Shown piece after piece: positions 46,145 to 54,494 of a stretch of DNA of 64,000 nt; positions within the stretch are counted from its first letter, which is position 1; the number at the start of each line of letters is the position of its first letter. Origin of the DNA: Streptococcus suis (GTDB lineage Bacteria; Bacillota; Bacilli; Lactobacillales; Streptococcaceae); assembly GCF_017601095.1 (NCBI RefSeq), contig NZ_JAGFUX010000002.1, forward strand, positions 210,788-274,787, given 5' to 3'. The notes beneath the pieces are model-generated. The model ran no database searches, was not told the DNA's origin, and saw nothing but the letters and a program-made list of their open reading frames with translations. Both the position numbers and the translations under genes were made by a program.

Positions 46145-47326
46145 ATGAAAAAATACCTCAAATATATCATTTTATTCCTATTTGGTTTTGGTGGTGGCTT
46201 GGCTGGTGCCTTAACGATTGGTCTTTTCCAAGGGAATTCATCTAATCAACAGACTGGTACGACCCAGGTCAGCACAGTCAGCTATGATAATGAAACCTCT
46301 GTTACCCAGGCTGTGGAAAACGTACAAGACGCTGTTGTGTCAGTCATCAACTACCAACAGGCAAGCTCCTCAACATTTTCTTCAATTTTTGGAGCAAATG
46401 TTGCAAGTTCAGATGAATTAGAAGTTGCTGGTGAAGGTTCTGGAGTAATCTATAAAAAAGATGGCGATGTAGCGTATATTGTTACCAATAATCATGTAAT
46501 TGATGGGGCTGAAAAAATTGAAATCTTGTTGGCCTCTGGTGAAAAAATCCAAGGGGAGCTAGTCGGATCGGATACCTATTCTGATCTAGCCGTTATCAAA
46601 ATTTCTTCTGATAAAGTGACAACAGTAGCAAGCTTTGCAGATTCTGATACCATTCAAGTTGGAGAAGTTGCGATTGCTATTGGTAGCCCACTCGGTAGTG
46701 TCTATGCCAACTCTGTGACGCAGGGAATAGTCTCTAGTCTAAGTCGTACGGTCACTTCACAAACTGATGATGGTCAGACTATTTCAACAAACGCCATCCA
46801 AACCGATACAGCCATTAACCCAGGTAACTCAGGTGGTCCTTTGGTTAATATTCAAGGACAGGTTATCGGAATCAACTCAAGCAAGATTACATCTAGTTCA
46901 ACTTCTGGACTTGGGGTTTCTGTCGAAGGGATGGGATTTGCAATTCCTTCAAATGATGTGGTCACTATTATCAATCAACTAGAAAGTACTGGCAAGGTCA
47001 CACGCCCAGCTCTCGGTGTTCATATGGTTAACTTGACAGATCTCTCAACTAGTCAGTTAGCAAGTGCTGGTCTCGAAAATCTCTCCATTACATCAGGGGT
47101 TGTTATCGTTTCTACACAAGCAGGGCTTCCTGCTGATGGGATATTGAAGCAATATGATGTTATTACAGAAATCGATGGCCAAGCAATTGAAAATAATAGC
47201 GATTTACAAAGTGCTCTTTATAAACACAGTATTGGTGATAGCATAGAAGTAACATTCTATCGCAACAATAAGAAACAAACTGTTACCATCAAGTTGACAC
47301 ACTCAACAGAAGACTTGACAGAATAG
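46145..47326 (+). CDS. htrA: Membrane-anchored serine protease HtrA/DegP
   Basis: 393 residues. One N-terminal membrane helix (about 5-28), a linker, then a trypsin-like domain with catalytic His in YIVTNNHVIDGA (about 117), Asp in TYSDLAVI and Ser in INPGNSGGPLVN. One C-terminal PDZ domain (about 285-385) follows. It degrades misfolded exported proteins and influences competence and virulence in streptococci. The gene is preceded by DnaA boxes and a CiaR-type direct repeat and followed by a strong terminator that overlaps the parB promoter. Confidence 0.97.
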   Translation: MKKYLKYIILFLFGFGGGLAGALTIGLFQGNSSNQQTGTTQVSTVSYDNETSVTQAVENVQDAVVSVINYQQASSSTFSSIFGANVASSDELEVAGEGSGVIYKKDGDVAYIVTNNHVIDGAEKIEILLASGEKIQGELVGSDTYSDLAVIKISSDKVTTVASFADSDTIQVGEVAIAIGSPLGSVYANSVTQGIVSSLSRTVTSQTDDGQTISTNAIQTDTAINPGNSGGPLVNIQGQVIGINSSKITSSSTSGLGVSVEGMGFAIPSNDVVTIINQLESTGKVTRPALGVHMVNLTDLSTSQLASAGLENLSITSGVVIVSTQAGLPADGILKQYDVITEIDGQAIENNSDLQSALYKHSIGDSIEVTFYRNNKKQTVTIKLTHSTEDLTE

Positions 47327-47334
47327 TCAAGACC

Positions 47335-47371
47335 AACTCTACTTTACACTATTGTAAAGTAGAGTTTTTTT
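47335..47371 (+). terminator. htrA terminator
   Basis: Fourteen-bp perfect stem AACTCTACTTTACA/TGTAAAGTAGAGTT with a 4-nt loop and a T-run. Confidence 0.95.
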
Positions 47372-47380
47372 TGCTAGAAT
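47352..47380 (+). promoter_or_regulatory. parB promoter inside the htrA terminator
   Basis: TTGTAA (47352-47357), 17 bp, TAGAAT (47375-47380). The predicted transcription start is at or within a base or two of the parB ATG (47388), so the mRNA is probably leaderless. Confidence 0.6.
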
Positions 47381-47387
47381 TAGCCTT

Positions 47388-48146
47388 ATGGAAGAATTAA
47401 TCTATCTATCTCCAAGGGATATTATTCCCAATCCCTATCAACCACGACAACAATTTGACCCTGACAAGCTTCAGGAATTGGCCAGGTCTATTCAGATGAA
47501 CGGGATTATCCAACCCTTGATTGTTCGAAAATCGGCTATCCATGGCTATGAATTGCTGGCTGGTGAAAGACGGTTGCGAGCCAGTAAACTAGCAGGCTTA
47601 GAAGAAGTACCTGTAATTGTAAAGGAACTGACAGATAAGGAGTTGCTCAATCAAGCTATTATCGAAAATCTCCAACGCTCGGATCTCAACCCTATCGAGG
47701 AAGCCCAATCCTATCAACGGCTCATTGAGCGAGGTATGACCCATGACGAGATTGCTGGACAAATGGGAAAATCACGGCCCTATATCAGCAATATCCTCAG
47801 ACTCCTACAGCTCAGTCCAGCCAGTCAGAAAGCAGTTGAAGGTGGTAGACTGAGCCAGGGACATGCTCGACTTCTTATCGGATTGTCAGAAGAAGAGCAG
47901 CAAAACTGGATTGAGACAATTGAAAAACAGGAGATAAGTGTCCGAAAACTAGAAAGTATCTTGGCTCCTCGAAAGAAAAAAGGAGTAGCTAAACAAGACC
48001 TATTTAAACAAGAAATCGAAAACCAACTGCGTAAGCGTTTTGGGACTCCGGTTCAGATTCACCAAAAAGCAAATGGGCAAGGAAAGCTATCCATCCACTT
48101 TTCAAACCAAGAAGAATTAGAAAGACTTATCAACAATTTAAAATAA
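47388..48146 (+). CDS. parB: Chromosome partitioning protein ParB (Spo0J)
   Basis: 252 residues. The N-terminal CTP-binding ParB domain includes IIPNPYQPRQQFDPDKL and ELLAGERRLRASKLAG. A helix-turn-helix (about 115-165, MTHDEIAGQMGKSRPYISN) recognises parS, and a C-terminal dimerisation domain follows. ParB loads SMC condensin at the origin. No parA/soj gene is adjacent, as is normal for streptococci. No Shine-Dalgarno sequence precedes the ATG. Candidate parS sites are at 45483, 30315 and, weaker, 4734. Confidence 0.96.
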   Translation: MEELIYLSPRDIIPNPYQPRQQFDPDKLQELARSIQMNGIIQPLIVRKSAIHGYELLAGERRLRASKLAGLEEVPVIVKELTDKELLNQAIIENLQRSDLNPIEEAQSYQRLIERGMTHDEIAGQMGKSRPYISNILRLLQLSPASQKAVEGGRLSQGHARLLIGLSEEEQQNWIETIEKQEISVRKLESILAPRKKKGVAKQDLFKQEIENQLRKRFGTPVQIHQKANGQGKLSIHFSNQEELERLINNLK

Positions 48147-48200
48147 CCCTGTGAGTGTAATTCCTTCATCGACAGGTTTGTACACAGATAAAAGAAGTAG

Positions 48201-48225
48201 AAAAGGCTGGTAAAACCAGCCTTTT
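48201..48225 (+). terminator. parB terminator
   Basis: Eleven-bp perfect stem AAAAGGCTGGT/ACCAGCCTTTT with a 3-nt loop and a T-run. Confidence 0.9.
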
Positions 48226-48230
48226 TCATA

Positions 48231-48316
48231 TTTTCCACATATTGTGGAAAACTTTTATAAACAATGTGAATTAGTTTTTTTATCTGTGGAAAACTTTTGG
48301 CAATTATGGTACACTA
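48231..48316. promoter_or_regulatory. DnaA boxes and dnaA promoter
   Basis: DnaA-box-like TTTTCCACA (48231-48239), TGTGGAAAA (48243-48251) and TGTGGAAAA (48285-48293) lie before an extended -10 TGGTACACT (-10 hexamer at about 48310). DnaA can be expected to control its own transcription here, as known in Firmicutes. Confidence 0.75.
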
Positions 48317-48349
48317 GGGAAAAGTATTTTTCATCGAAAGGAGGCAGTC

Positions 48350-49732
48350 ATGACGAAAGAAGAAGAATTTTGGTCTATTTTTATTGAGTTAGCCAAGGAA
48401 AATATTCCAAAAAACATCTATGAATTCTATATTGTTGGTGCTAGACTAGCCCAAATAACTGATAAAGAAGTGATTATCCAGCTTCCAAAAGAATTCAAGC
48501 AACGCTATTGGGAAAAGTCAAAGAACTTTAAAGAATTGATTGATGCTGCCAGCTACGAAGTCTACGGTAGGGATTTTCAACTTGATTTTAGGATTCTCGA
48601 GAAACTGGATTCACCAATGGACTTCCAGCCAGCCCCTCTAAAACAAGAAGTAGCAGTAACGAGAGTCGTTCAGGAAGAATTTGTACCACCATCTATTCAA
48701 AAAGGTCATCCTGACATTAAATCTCAATATACATTCGATAATTTTGTCCAGGGTGACAACAACATGCTCTCTAAAGCTGCAGCCTTGGCTGTAGCAGATA
48801 ACCTTGGAGGCTATTACAACCCACTTTTTATCTATGGAGGCCCAGGATTAGGAAAAACTCATCTACTCAATGCAATTGGTAACCGTGTGCTTGAAGCCAA
48901 TCCTCACGCGCGTGTGAAATATGTTACTTCCGAGACCTTCCTCAGTGACTATGTCGAGCACAATCGCCTGGATAAACTCAAGGACTTTGAGAACATGTAC
49001 CGCAATCTTGACCTGCTCCTCATCGACGATATCCAGACCCTAAAAAATAAAAAGGCGACGCAGGAAGAATTCTTTAATACTTTCAATACCCTGCACGGAA
49101 AAAATAGCCAGATCGTCCTAACCAGTGACCGCAATCCTAAGAACCTGGATAACCTAGAAGAACGACTAGTCTCTCGTTTTAGCTGGGGCTTGACCAATGA
49201 AATTTACCCACCTGATTTGGAAACTCGGATTGCTATTTTACAGAGTAAAATCCAAGACAGTCCTTATGTCTTTCCGATGGAAACCTTGAAATACATCGCA
49301 GGATCCTTTGAATCCAATGTCCGAGACCTAGAAGGAGCCCTGAAAGATATTGACTTACTAGCTAAAATAAAGAATTTGGATGAAATCAGCGTTGAAGTGG
49401 CCGCAGAAGCAATTCGATCGCGCAACCAGTCCAATCCTCGCAATACAGTCATTCCAATTGAAAAAATCCAAACAGAAGTCGGTAATTTCTACGGAGTAAG
49501 CCTAAAGGAAATCCAGGGAGCCAAACGTGTACAACATATCGTGCACGCGCGTCAGGTAGCCATGTATTTGGCACGTGAAATGACAGATAATTCCCTTCCA
49601 AAAATTGGTCGAGCTTTTGGCAATCGTGACCATACAACCGTCATGCATGCCTACAATAAGATTCGCAACATGCTGGTGGACAGTGATAATCTAGAAATTG
49701 AAATCACCAATATCAAAAACAAGATTCGCTAG
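48350..49732 (+). CDS. dnaA: Chromosomal replication initiator DnaA
   Basis: 460 residues. Domain I (about 1-80) and a linker precede the AAA+ domain: Walker A GGPGLGKTHLLNAIGN (about 162), Walker B LLLIDDIQTLKNK, sensor 1 LTSDRNPKNLD. The C-terminal DNA-binding domain has the DnaA signature GRAFGNRDHTTVMHAYNKI. It binds the boxes on both sides of its gene and opens the origin. AAAGGAGG precedes the ATG. Confidence 0.99.
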   Translation: MTKEEEFWSIFIELAKENIPKNIYEFYIVGARLAQITDKEVIIQLPKEFKQRYWEKSKNFKELIDAASYEVYGRDFQLDFRILEKLDSPMDFQPAPLKQEVAVTRVVQEEFVPPSIQKGHPDIKSQYTFDNFVQGDNNMLSKAAALAVADNLGGYYNPLFIYGGPGLGKTHLLNAIGNRVLEANPHARVKYVTSETFLSDYVEHNRLDKLKDFENMYRNLDLLLIDDIQTLKNKKATQEEFFNTFNTLHGKNSQIVLTSDRNPKNLDNLEERLVSRFSWGLTNEIYPPDLETRIAILQSKIQDSPYVFPMETLKYIAGSFESNVRDLEGALKDIDLLAKIKNLDEISVEVAAEAIRSRNQSNPRNTVIPIEKIQTEVGNFYGVSLKEIQGAKRVQHIVHARQVAMYLAREMTDNSLPKIGRAFGNRDHTTVMHAYNKIRNMLVDSDNLEIEITNIKNKIR

Positions 49733-49733
49733 C

Positions 49734-49880
49734 TGTGGAAAAGTTTTTATTTTCATCCACAGTTTTCCACAAGTTGTGAACAAGCTAATTTTTCAGGCCT
49801 GACAAGGGTTGAAACTATTTTTCCACACTATACACAAGACCTACTACTACTACTAATCTTATTATTAATAAATATAAAGG
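49734..49880. promoter_or_regulatory. oriC: Origin of replication (oriC), unwinding region with DnaA-trios
   Basis: In the dnaA-dnaN gap DnaA-box-like 9-mers occur at 49734-49742, 49753-49761, 49763-49771 and 49819-49827 (TGTGGAAAA, TCATCCACA, TTTTCCACA twice). They are followed by five CTA repeats (49841-49855) and the AT-rich run to 49877. Read 3'-5' on the other strand the repeats are GAT-GAT-GAT-GAT-GAT, matching the DnaA-trio element that guides DnaA onto single-stranded DNA. Position, boxes and AT-rich sequence together identify the unwinding site. Confidence 0.88.
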
Positions 49881-49887
49881 AGAATCC

Positions 49888-51024
49888 ATGATTCAATTCG
49901 CCATCAATAAGACAGTTTTTCTGCAAGCATTGAATATTACCAAAAGAGCCATCAGCAGTAAAAATGCAATCCCTGTTCTTTCAACTGTAAAAATCGATGT
50001 TACAACTGACGGTATCAGCCTTACAGGTTCGAATGGTCAGATTTCAATTGAAAATTATATTTCCGTTCAAGATGAAAATGCAGGGCTTTTGGTTAGTCAA
50101 ACAGGCTCCATTCTTTTAGAAGCTGCCTTCTTCATCAATGTCATTTCTAGTCTTCCAGATATTGTTGTTGATTTTACTGAGATTGAACAAAAGCAAGTTG
50201 TGTTAACCAGTGGTAAATCAGAAATCACTCTGAAAGGAAAAGAAGCAGAACTCTACCCACGTTTGCAAGAAGTTCCAGCAACAACACCTTTGGTATTGGA
50301 AACCAAGTTATTGAAACAAACCATCAATGAAACAGCTTTTGCTGCATCGACTCAAGAAAGTCGCCCAATCTTGACTGGGGTTCATTTTGTTCTTTCAAAC
50401 CATACAGAATTAAAGACAGTTGCAACAGACTCCCACCGTATGAGTCAACGTAAACTCCAACTTGAAAAAGCAGGAGATAATTTCAACGTGGTTATTCCAA
50501 GCCGCTCACTCAGAGAATTTACTTCAGTCTTTACCGATGAAGTGGAAACTGTAGAAGTCTTCTTCTCCAATAACCAACTCTTGTTCAGAAGCGAGCATAT
50601 CAGCTTCTACACACGTTTGCTTGAAGGGACCTACCCAGATACTGACCGCTTGATTCCAGCAGAATTTAATACCAGCGCAGTATTTGATACTGCAAATCTC
50701 CGTCATGCCATGGAGCGTGCTCGACTCCTGTCAAATGCAACACAAAATGGAACGGTGAAGTTGGAAATCAAAGACGGTAGCGTAACAGCTCACGTTCACT
50801 CACCTGAAGTCGGAAAGGTAAATGAAGAATTGGATGCCCTAGAAGTGATTGGTCAGGATCTTGTCATTAGTTTCAACCCAAGTTACTTGATTGATTCATT
50901 GAAAGCTGTTGCTAGCGAGCAGGTAAAAATAAGCTTTATTTCTCCAGTCCGTCCATTTACAGTTGTACCAAATAAAGATGACAAATCTTTTATTCAATTG
51001 ATCACGCCAGTTCGGACCAACTAA
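49888..51024 (+). CDS. dnaN: DNA polymerase III beta subunit (sliding clamp)
   Basis: 378 residues, full length, with three repeats of the clamp fold. It starts MIQFAINKTVFLQALNITKRA and has the typical middle segment ATDSHRMSQRKL. The end FISPVRPFTVVP is close to the family's usual MPMR-like C-terminus. It encircles DNA and tethers the polymerase. AAAGGAG precedes the ATG. It ends with the hairpin at 51033-51057. Confidence 0.98.
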   Translation: MIQFAINKTVFLQALNITKRAISSKNAIPVLSTVKIDVTTDGISLTGSNGQISIENYISVQDENAGLLVSQTGSILLEAAFFINVISSLPDIVVDFTEIEQKQVVLTSGKSEITLKGKEAELYPRLQEVPATTPLVLETKLLKQTINETAFAASTQESRPILTGVHFVLSNHTELKTVATDSHRMSQRKLQLEKAGDNFNVVIPSRSLREFTSVFTDEVETVEVFFSNNQLLFRSEHISFYTRLLEGTYPDTDRLIPAEFNTSAVFDTANLRHAMERARLLSNATQNGTVKLEIKDGSVTAHVHSPEVGKVNEELDALEVIGQDLVISFNPSYLIDSLKAVASEQVKISFISPVRPFTVVPNKDDKSFIQLITPVRTN

Positions 51025-51032
51025 AATCCTAA

Positions 51033-51057
51033 AAAACGTTCTTCTAAGGACGTTTTT
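51033..51057 (+). terminator. dnaN terminator
   Basis: AAAACGTTCTT/AAGGACGTTTT stem with one mismatch-type G-T pair and a T-run. Confidence 0.8.
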
Positions 51058-51096
51058 TTATGTTATACTAGAAAAAAATATGAAAATGAGTGGTAT

Positions 51097-51978
51097 ATGA
51101 AGCTATTTATTTTAGCCAATCCTCAGGCAGGGAGTAAGAGAGCACAGGCGCTTATCCAGGAGATATGTGATACTTATCCACAGCTAGCTCCTACTATTTT
51201 TTTGACCAGGGGAGTGGATGATGAGTACCGTCAGATTCAGGCTATCTTGGCGGAGTTCGAACCAGTTCAGGATGCTTTGTTGATTTTGGGAGGAGATGGA
51301 ACCCTATCAAAAGCCTTAACGGCCCTGCCAAAGAACATCCCTTTTGCCTATTTTCCGACAGGATCTGGAAATGATTTTGCTCGTACCCTTGCTATCAAAG
51401 ATATCCGTCAAGTGATGGAGGCGCTGATAGAAAAGCGCACAACCCCTATTACAGTTCTCCAATCGAATTTTGGAGTTGTCGTCAATAGTCTGGATCTAGG
51501 ATTTGCTGCCCAGGTTATCGCCTATTCAGAAAGATCTAGGACCAAAAGATGGTTAAAGACAGTTGGTTTAGGGAAAATAGCCTATCTCTTATTTGGTCTA
51601 AGAAGTTTATTTGGCCAATCTGCTCTGTCTGTCCAAGTGGAGTTAGACGGGGAACGGATGCATTTAGACCGCCTATTCTTTCTATCCTTGGCCAACAATC
51701 CCTATTTTGGAGGGGGAATCATGATTTGGCCGGACGCCAGTCCCTTTCAATCCCAGCTGCACTTGGTCTGGTTTGCTACCGGTTCTCTCTTTTATCGAAT
51801 AAAAGCGCTGCTGGAAATGATTTTTCATCGTCATAAGTCGTCTAAGATTATCCACCACCGCGAAGCCAAGGAAGTAATTGTAACAACAGATAAAGATTTA
51901 TCCATTCAAATAGATGGTGAAGTAGTTGAAGCTAGCGAGATTGTTTTAACCTGTCAAGAACGTAGAATATACCGATAA
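51097..51978 (+). CDS. Diacylglycerol kinase family lipid kinase
   Basis: 293 residues. The catalytic domain has LILGGDGTLSKALTALP (about 64) and the FPTGSGNDFARTLA substrate loop. The C-terminal beta domain has FGGGIMIWPDASPFQSQLHLV and ends near IDGEVVEA. It matches the YegS/DgkB-like soluble kinases that phosphorylate diacylglycerol or related lipids. It is followed after 9 bp by the DUF951 gene. A perfect DnaA box (TTATCCACA) lies within it at 51174-51182. Confidence 0.9.
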   Translation: MKLFILANPQAGSKRAQALIQEICDTYPQLAPTIFLTRGVDDEYRQIQAILAEFEPVQDALLILGGDGTLSKALTALPKNIPFAYFPTGSGNDFARTLAIKDIRQVMEALIEKRTTPITVLQSNFGVVVNSLDLGFAAQVIAYSERSRTKRWLKTVGLGKIAYLLFGLRSLFGQSALSVQVELDGERMHLDRLFFLSLANNPYFGGGIMIWPDASPFQSQLHLVWFATGSLFYRIKALLEMIFHRHKSSKIIHHREAKEVIVTTDKDLSIQIDGEVVEASEIVLTCQERRIYR

Positions 51979-51987
51979 GGAGGAAGT

Positions 51988-52191
51988 ATGTATCAATTAG
52001 GATCATTTATCGAAATGAAAAAGCCCCACGCCTGTGTCATCAAATCGACCGGCAAGAAGGCCAATAAGTGGGAGGTTATCCGTCTAGGAGCGGATATTAA
52101 AATCCGCTGCAGTAACTGTGACCATGTCGTTATGATGAGCCGGCATGATTTTGAACGAAAAATGAAACAAGTGCTGCCAAGTGAAGCCTAG
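51988..52191 (+). CDS. DUF951 family small protein
   Basis: 67 residues. The KKPHACVIK and IRCSNCDHVVMMSRHDFERK pattern with a CxxC pair is typical of DUF951. It is a small, probably RNA- or metal-binding protein of unknown function that is conserved next to ychF in Firmicutes. AAGGAGG lies before the ATG. It is cotranscribed with the lipid kinase. Confidence 0.88.
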   Translation: MYQLGSFIEMKKPHACVIKSTGKKANKWEVIRLGADIKIRCSNCDHVVMMSRHDFERKMKQVLPSEA

Positions 52192-52201
52192 TTGACAGGT
52201 T

Positions 52202-52221
52202 GCAACTGCTGGTTGCGAATT
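52202..52221 (+). terminator. Possible terminator after DUF951
   Basis: Short GCAAC/GTTGC stem followed by a T-run. The stem is only about five to seven pairs. Confidence 0.45.
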
Positions 52222-52295
52222 TTTCCTAAAAAATGCTAGTCAACTCTTCCTTTCTAAACAATTCTAGACTTAGAAAAAAAAAGTAGGAAGTGACC

Positions 52296-52670
52296 ATGAA
52301 GCAGTTAGCACAGCAAATTCGAGTTTTACGCACAGCCAAGAACCTATCCCAAGATGAGTTAGCAGAGAAACTCTATATTTCACGTCAGGCTGTTTCAAAG
52401 TGGGAAAATGGCGAAGCAACGCCAGATATTGACAAACTGGTACAGCTGGCAGAAATCTTTGGTGTTAGTCTGGATTATCTGGTTTTAGGAAAAGAGCCTG
52501 AGAAGGAAATTGTGGTGGAAGTCGAAAAGGAGCAACAAGGTAATGATTGGGAACCTTTGAAAGTTAGCAACGGCTGGGAATTTTTAGCTCGCTTCTGGTG
52601 GCTACCTCTCCCATTTCTCGGTTTTCTATCTTGGTTTTTACCTAAAATTCTTCCGAATATCTTCGGATAG
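52296..52670 (+). CDS. XRE-type regulator with C-terminal membrane segment
   Basis: 124 residues from the ATG at 52296 (AGGAAG upstream; a GTG at 52290 is less likely). An HTH_3 domain (about 3-60, with AKNLSQDELAEKLYISRQAVSKWENGEATPD) is followed by a charged linker and a hydrophobic C-terminus (about 98-120, rich in Trp, Leu and Phe). The combination suggests a membrane-tethered regulator. Target genes are unknown. It is a single-gene unit with its own terminator. Confidence 0.88.
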   Translation: MKQLAQQIRVLRTAKNLSQDELAEKLYISRQAVSKWENGEATPDIDKLVQLAEIFGVSLDYLVLGKEPEKEIVVEVEKEQQGNDWEPLKVSNGWEFLARFWWLPLPFLGFLSWFLPKILPNIFG

Positions 52671-52671
52671 T

Positions 52672-52699
52672 AAAAAGCTTGCCAAACAGCAAGCTTTTT
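52672..52699 (+). terminator. Terminator of the XRE gene
   Basis: Ten-bp perfect stem AAAAAGCTTG/CAAGCTTTTT with an 8-nt loop. Confidence 0.9.
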
Positions 52700-52755
52700 C
52701 TCTACTTTTCTGCTATAATAGTCATGATTGAATTTTTAATTGGAGAGAAAAAAAC

Positions 52756-53871
52756 ATGGCTTTAACAGCAGGAATCGTCGGTTTGCCAAATGTTGGTAAA
52801 TCAACCCTATTTAACGCAATTACCAAGGCAGGAGCAGAGGCAGCAAACTATCCTTTCGCGACTATTGATCCAAACGTCGGCATGGTGGAAGTGCCCGATG
52901 AGCGTCTGCAGAAGTTGACAGAACTCATCACCCCTAAAAAGACAGTCCCAACGACTTTTGAATTTACCGATATTGCCGGTATCGTAAAAGGTGCTTCTAA
53001 AGGTGAAGGGCTTGGAAATAAATTCTTGGCCAATATCCGTGAGGTTGATGCCATTGTCCACGTTGTGCGTGCCTTTGATGATGAAAATGTCATGCGTGAA
53101 CAAGGCCGTGAAGACGCCTTTGTGGATCCAATCGCAGATATTGATACAATCAACTTAGAATTGATTTTGGCGGACCTAGAGAGCATCAACAAGCGTTATG
53201 CGCGTGTAGAAAAAATGGCGCGTACGCAAAAAGACAAGGATTCTGTGGCAGAATTTGCAGTCCTTGAAAAAATCAAACCTGTCCTAGAAGACGGAAAATC
53301 TGCCCGTACGGTTGTCTTTACCGATGAAGAACAAAAAATCGTCAAGCAACTTTTCCTTTTGACGACCAAGCCAGTCCTCTATGTTGCCAATGTCGATGAA
53401 GATAAGGTAGCAGACCCTGATTCTATCAACTATGTGCAACAAATCCGCGACTTTGCGGCAACAGAAAATGCAGAAGTAGTGGTGATTTCTGCGCGTGCAG
53501 AAGAAGAAATTTCAGAACTCGACGATGAAGACAAGGGTGAGTTTTTGGAAGCTCTTGGCTTGACAGAATCTGGCGTGGATAAATTGACCCGTGCAGCCTA
53601 CCATTTGCTTGGACTTGGCACCTACTTTACAGCAGGAGAGAAGGAAGTTCGTGCTTGGACTTTCAAACGTGGCATCAAGGCTCCACAAGCCGCTGGTATC
53701 ATCCACTCAGACTTTGAAAAAGGCTTTATCCGTGCGGTCACCATGTCTTATGATGATTTGATGACCTACGGATCTGAGAAGGCTGTTAAAGAAGCAGGAC
53801 GCCTTCGTGAAGAAGGAAAAGAGTATGTGGTTCAGGATGGGGACATCATGGAGTTCCGCTTTAACGTCTAA
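52756..53871 (+). CDS. ychF: Redox-regulated ATPase YchF
   Basis: 371 residues. The OBG-family P-loop [18 protein letters not shown] is at the N-terminus, and the G3 region has [20 protein letters not shown] coiled insert and a C-terminal TGS domain (ending [16 protein letters not shown]) follow. In this subfamily the G4 motif favours ATP. It associates with ribosomes and stress responses. AGAGA is the only Shine-Dalgarno-like run before the ATG. Confidence 0.97.
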   Translation: MALTAGIVGLPNVGKSTLFNAITKAGAEAANYPFATIDPNVGMVEVPDERLQKLTELITPKKTVPTTFEFTDIAGIVKGASKGEGLGNKFLANIREVDAIVHVVRAFDDENVMREQGREDAFVDPIADIDTINLELILADLESINKRYARVEKMARTQKDKDSVAEFAVLEKIKPVLEDGKSARTVVFTDEEQKIVKQLFLLTTKPVLYVANVDEDKVADPDSINYVQQIRDFAATENAEVVVISARAEEEISELDDEDKGEFLEALGLTESGVDKLTRAAYHLLGLGTYFTAGEKEVRAWTFKRGIKAPQAAGIIHSDFEKGFIRAVTMSYDDLMTYGSEKAVKEAGRLREEGKEYVVQDGDIMEFRFNV

Positions 53872-53924
53872 TAGACAATCAGGTTGGAAAGTATTTTCCA
53901 GCCTTTTGGTATTAAGGAGAAAAA

Positions 53925-54494
53925 ATGACACGATTGATCATCGGTCTCGGAAATCCCGGAGACCGCTATTTTGAAACCAAGCACAATGTCGGCTTTATGC
54001 TGCTGGATAAGATTGCCAAGCGTGAAAATGTGACCTTTAACCACGATAAAATTTTTCAAGCGGATATTGCTACTACCTTTATTGACGGCGAGAAAATTTT
54101 CCTAGTCAAGCCAACGACCTTTATGAATGAATCTGGTAAGGCTGTCCATGCTCTGATGACTTATTATGGTCTGGATGAGACCGATATTCTGGTGGCTTAC
54201 GACGACTTGGACATGGCAGTTGGGAAAATCCGTTTCCGTCAAAAAGGCTCAGCAGGTGGCCACAATGGGATTAAATCTATTGTCAAGCATATTGGGACAC
54301 AGGAATTTGACCGCATTAAAATCGGTATTGGCCGTCCAAAAGGAAAAATGAGCGTTGTCAATCATGTCTTGTCAGGGTTTGACACAGAAGACCGTATCGA
54401 GATTGACTTGGCCTTAGATAAACTTGACAAGGCTGTCAACTTTTATCTAGAAGAAGATGATTTTGATACTATTATGAGAAAGTTTAACGGATAA
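53925..54494 (+). CDS. pth: Peptidyl-tRNA hydrolase
   Basis: 189 residues. [24 protein letters not shown] carries the catalytic His (about 21, in KHNVGF, quoted as a whole in two halves: [10 protein letters not shown] and ETKHNVGF). Other motifs are [13 protein letters not shown] and [15 protein letters not shown]. It recycles stalled peptidyl-tRNAs. The stop TAA shares its last A with the mfd ATG, so the two genes are translationally coupled. Confidence 0.97.
   Translation: MTRLIIGLGNPGDRYFETKHNVGFMLLDKIAKRENVTFNHDKIFQADIATTFIDGEKIFLVKPTTFMNESGKAVHALMTYYGLDETDILVAYDDLDMAVGKIRFRQKGSAGGHNGIKSIVKHIGTQEFDRIKIGIGRPKGKMSVVNHVLSGFDTEDRIEIDLALDKLDKAVNFYLEEDDFDTIMRKFNG

Noticed and set aside
49841..49855. 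CTA tandem repeat considered as a microsatellite or CRISPR-like repeat
   Set aside because: The units are 3 bp without spacers, and position and strand pattern fit the DnaA-trio of the origin.
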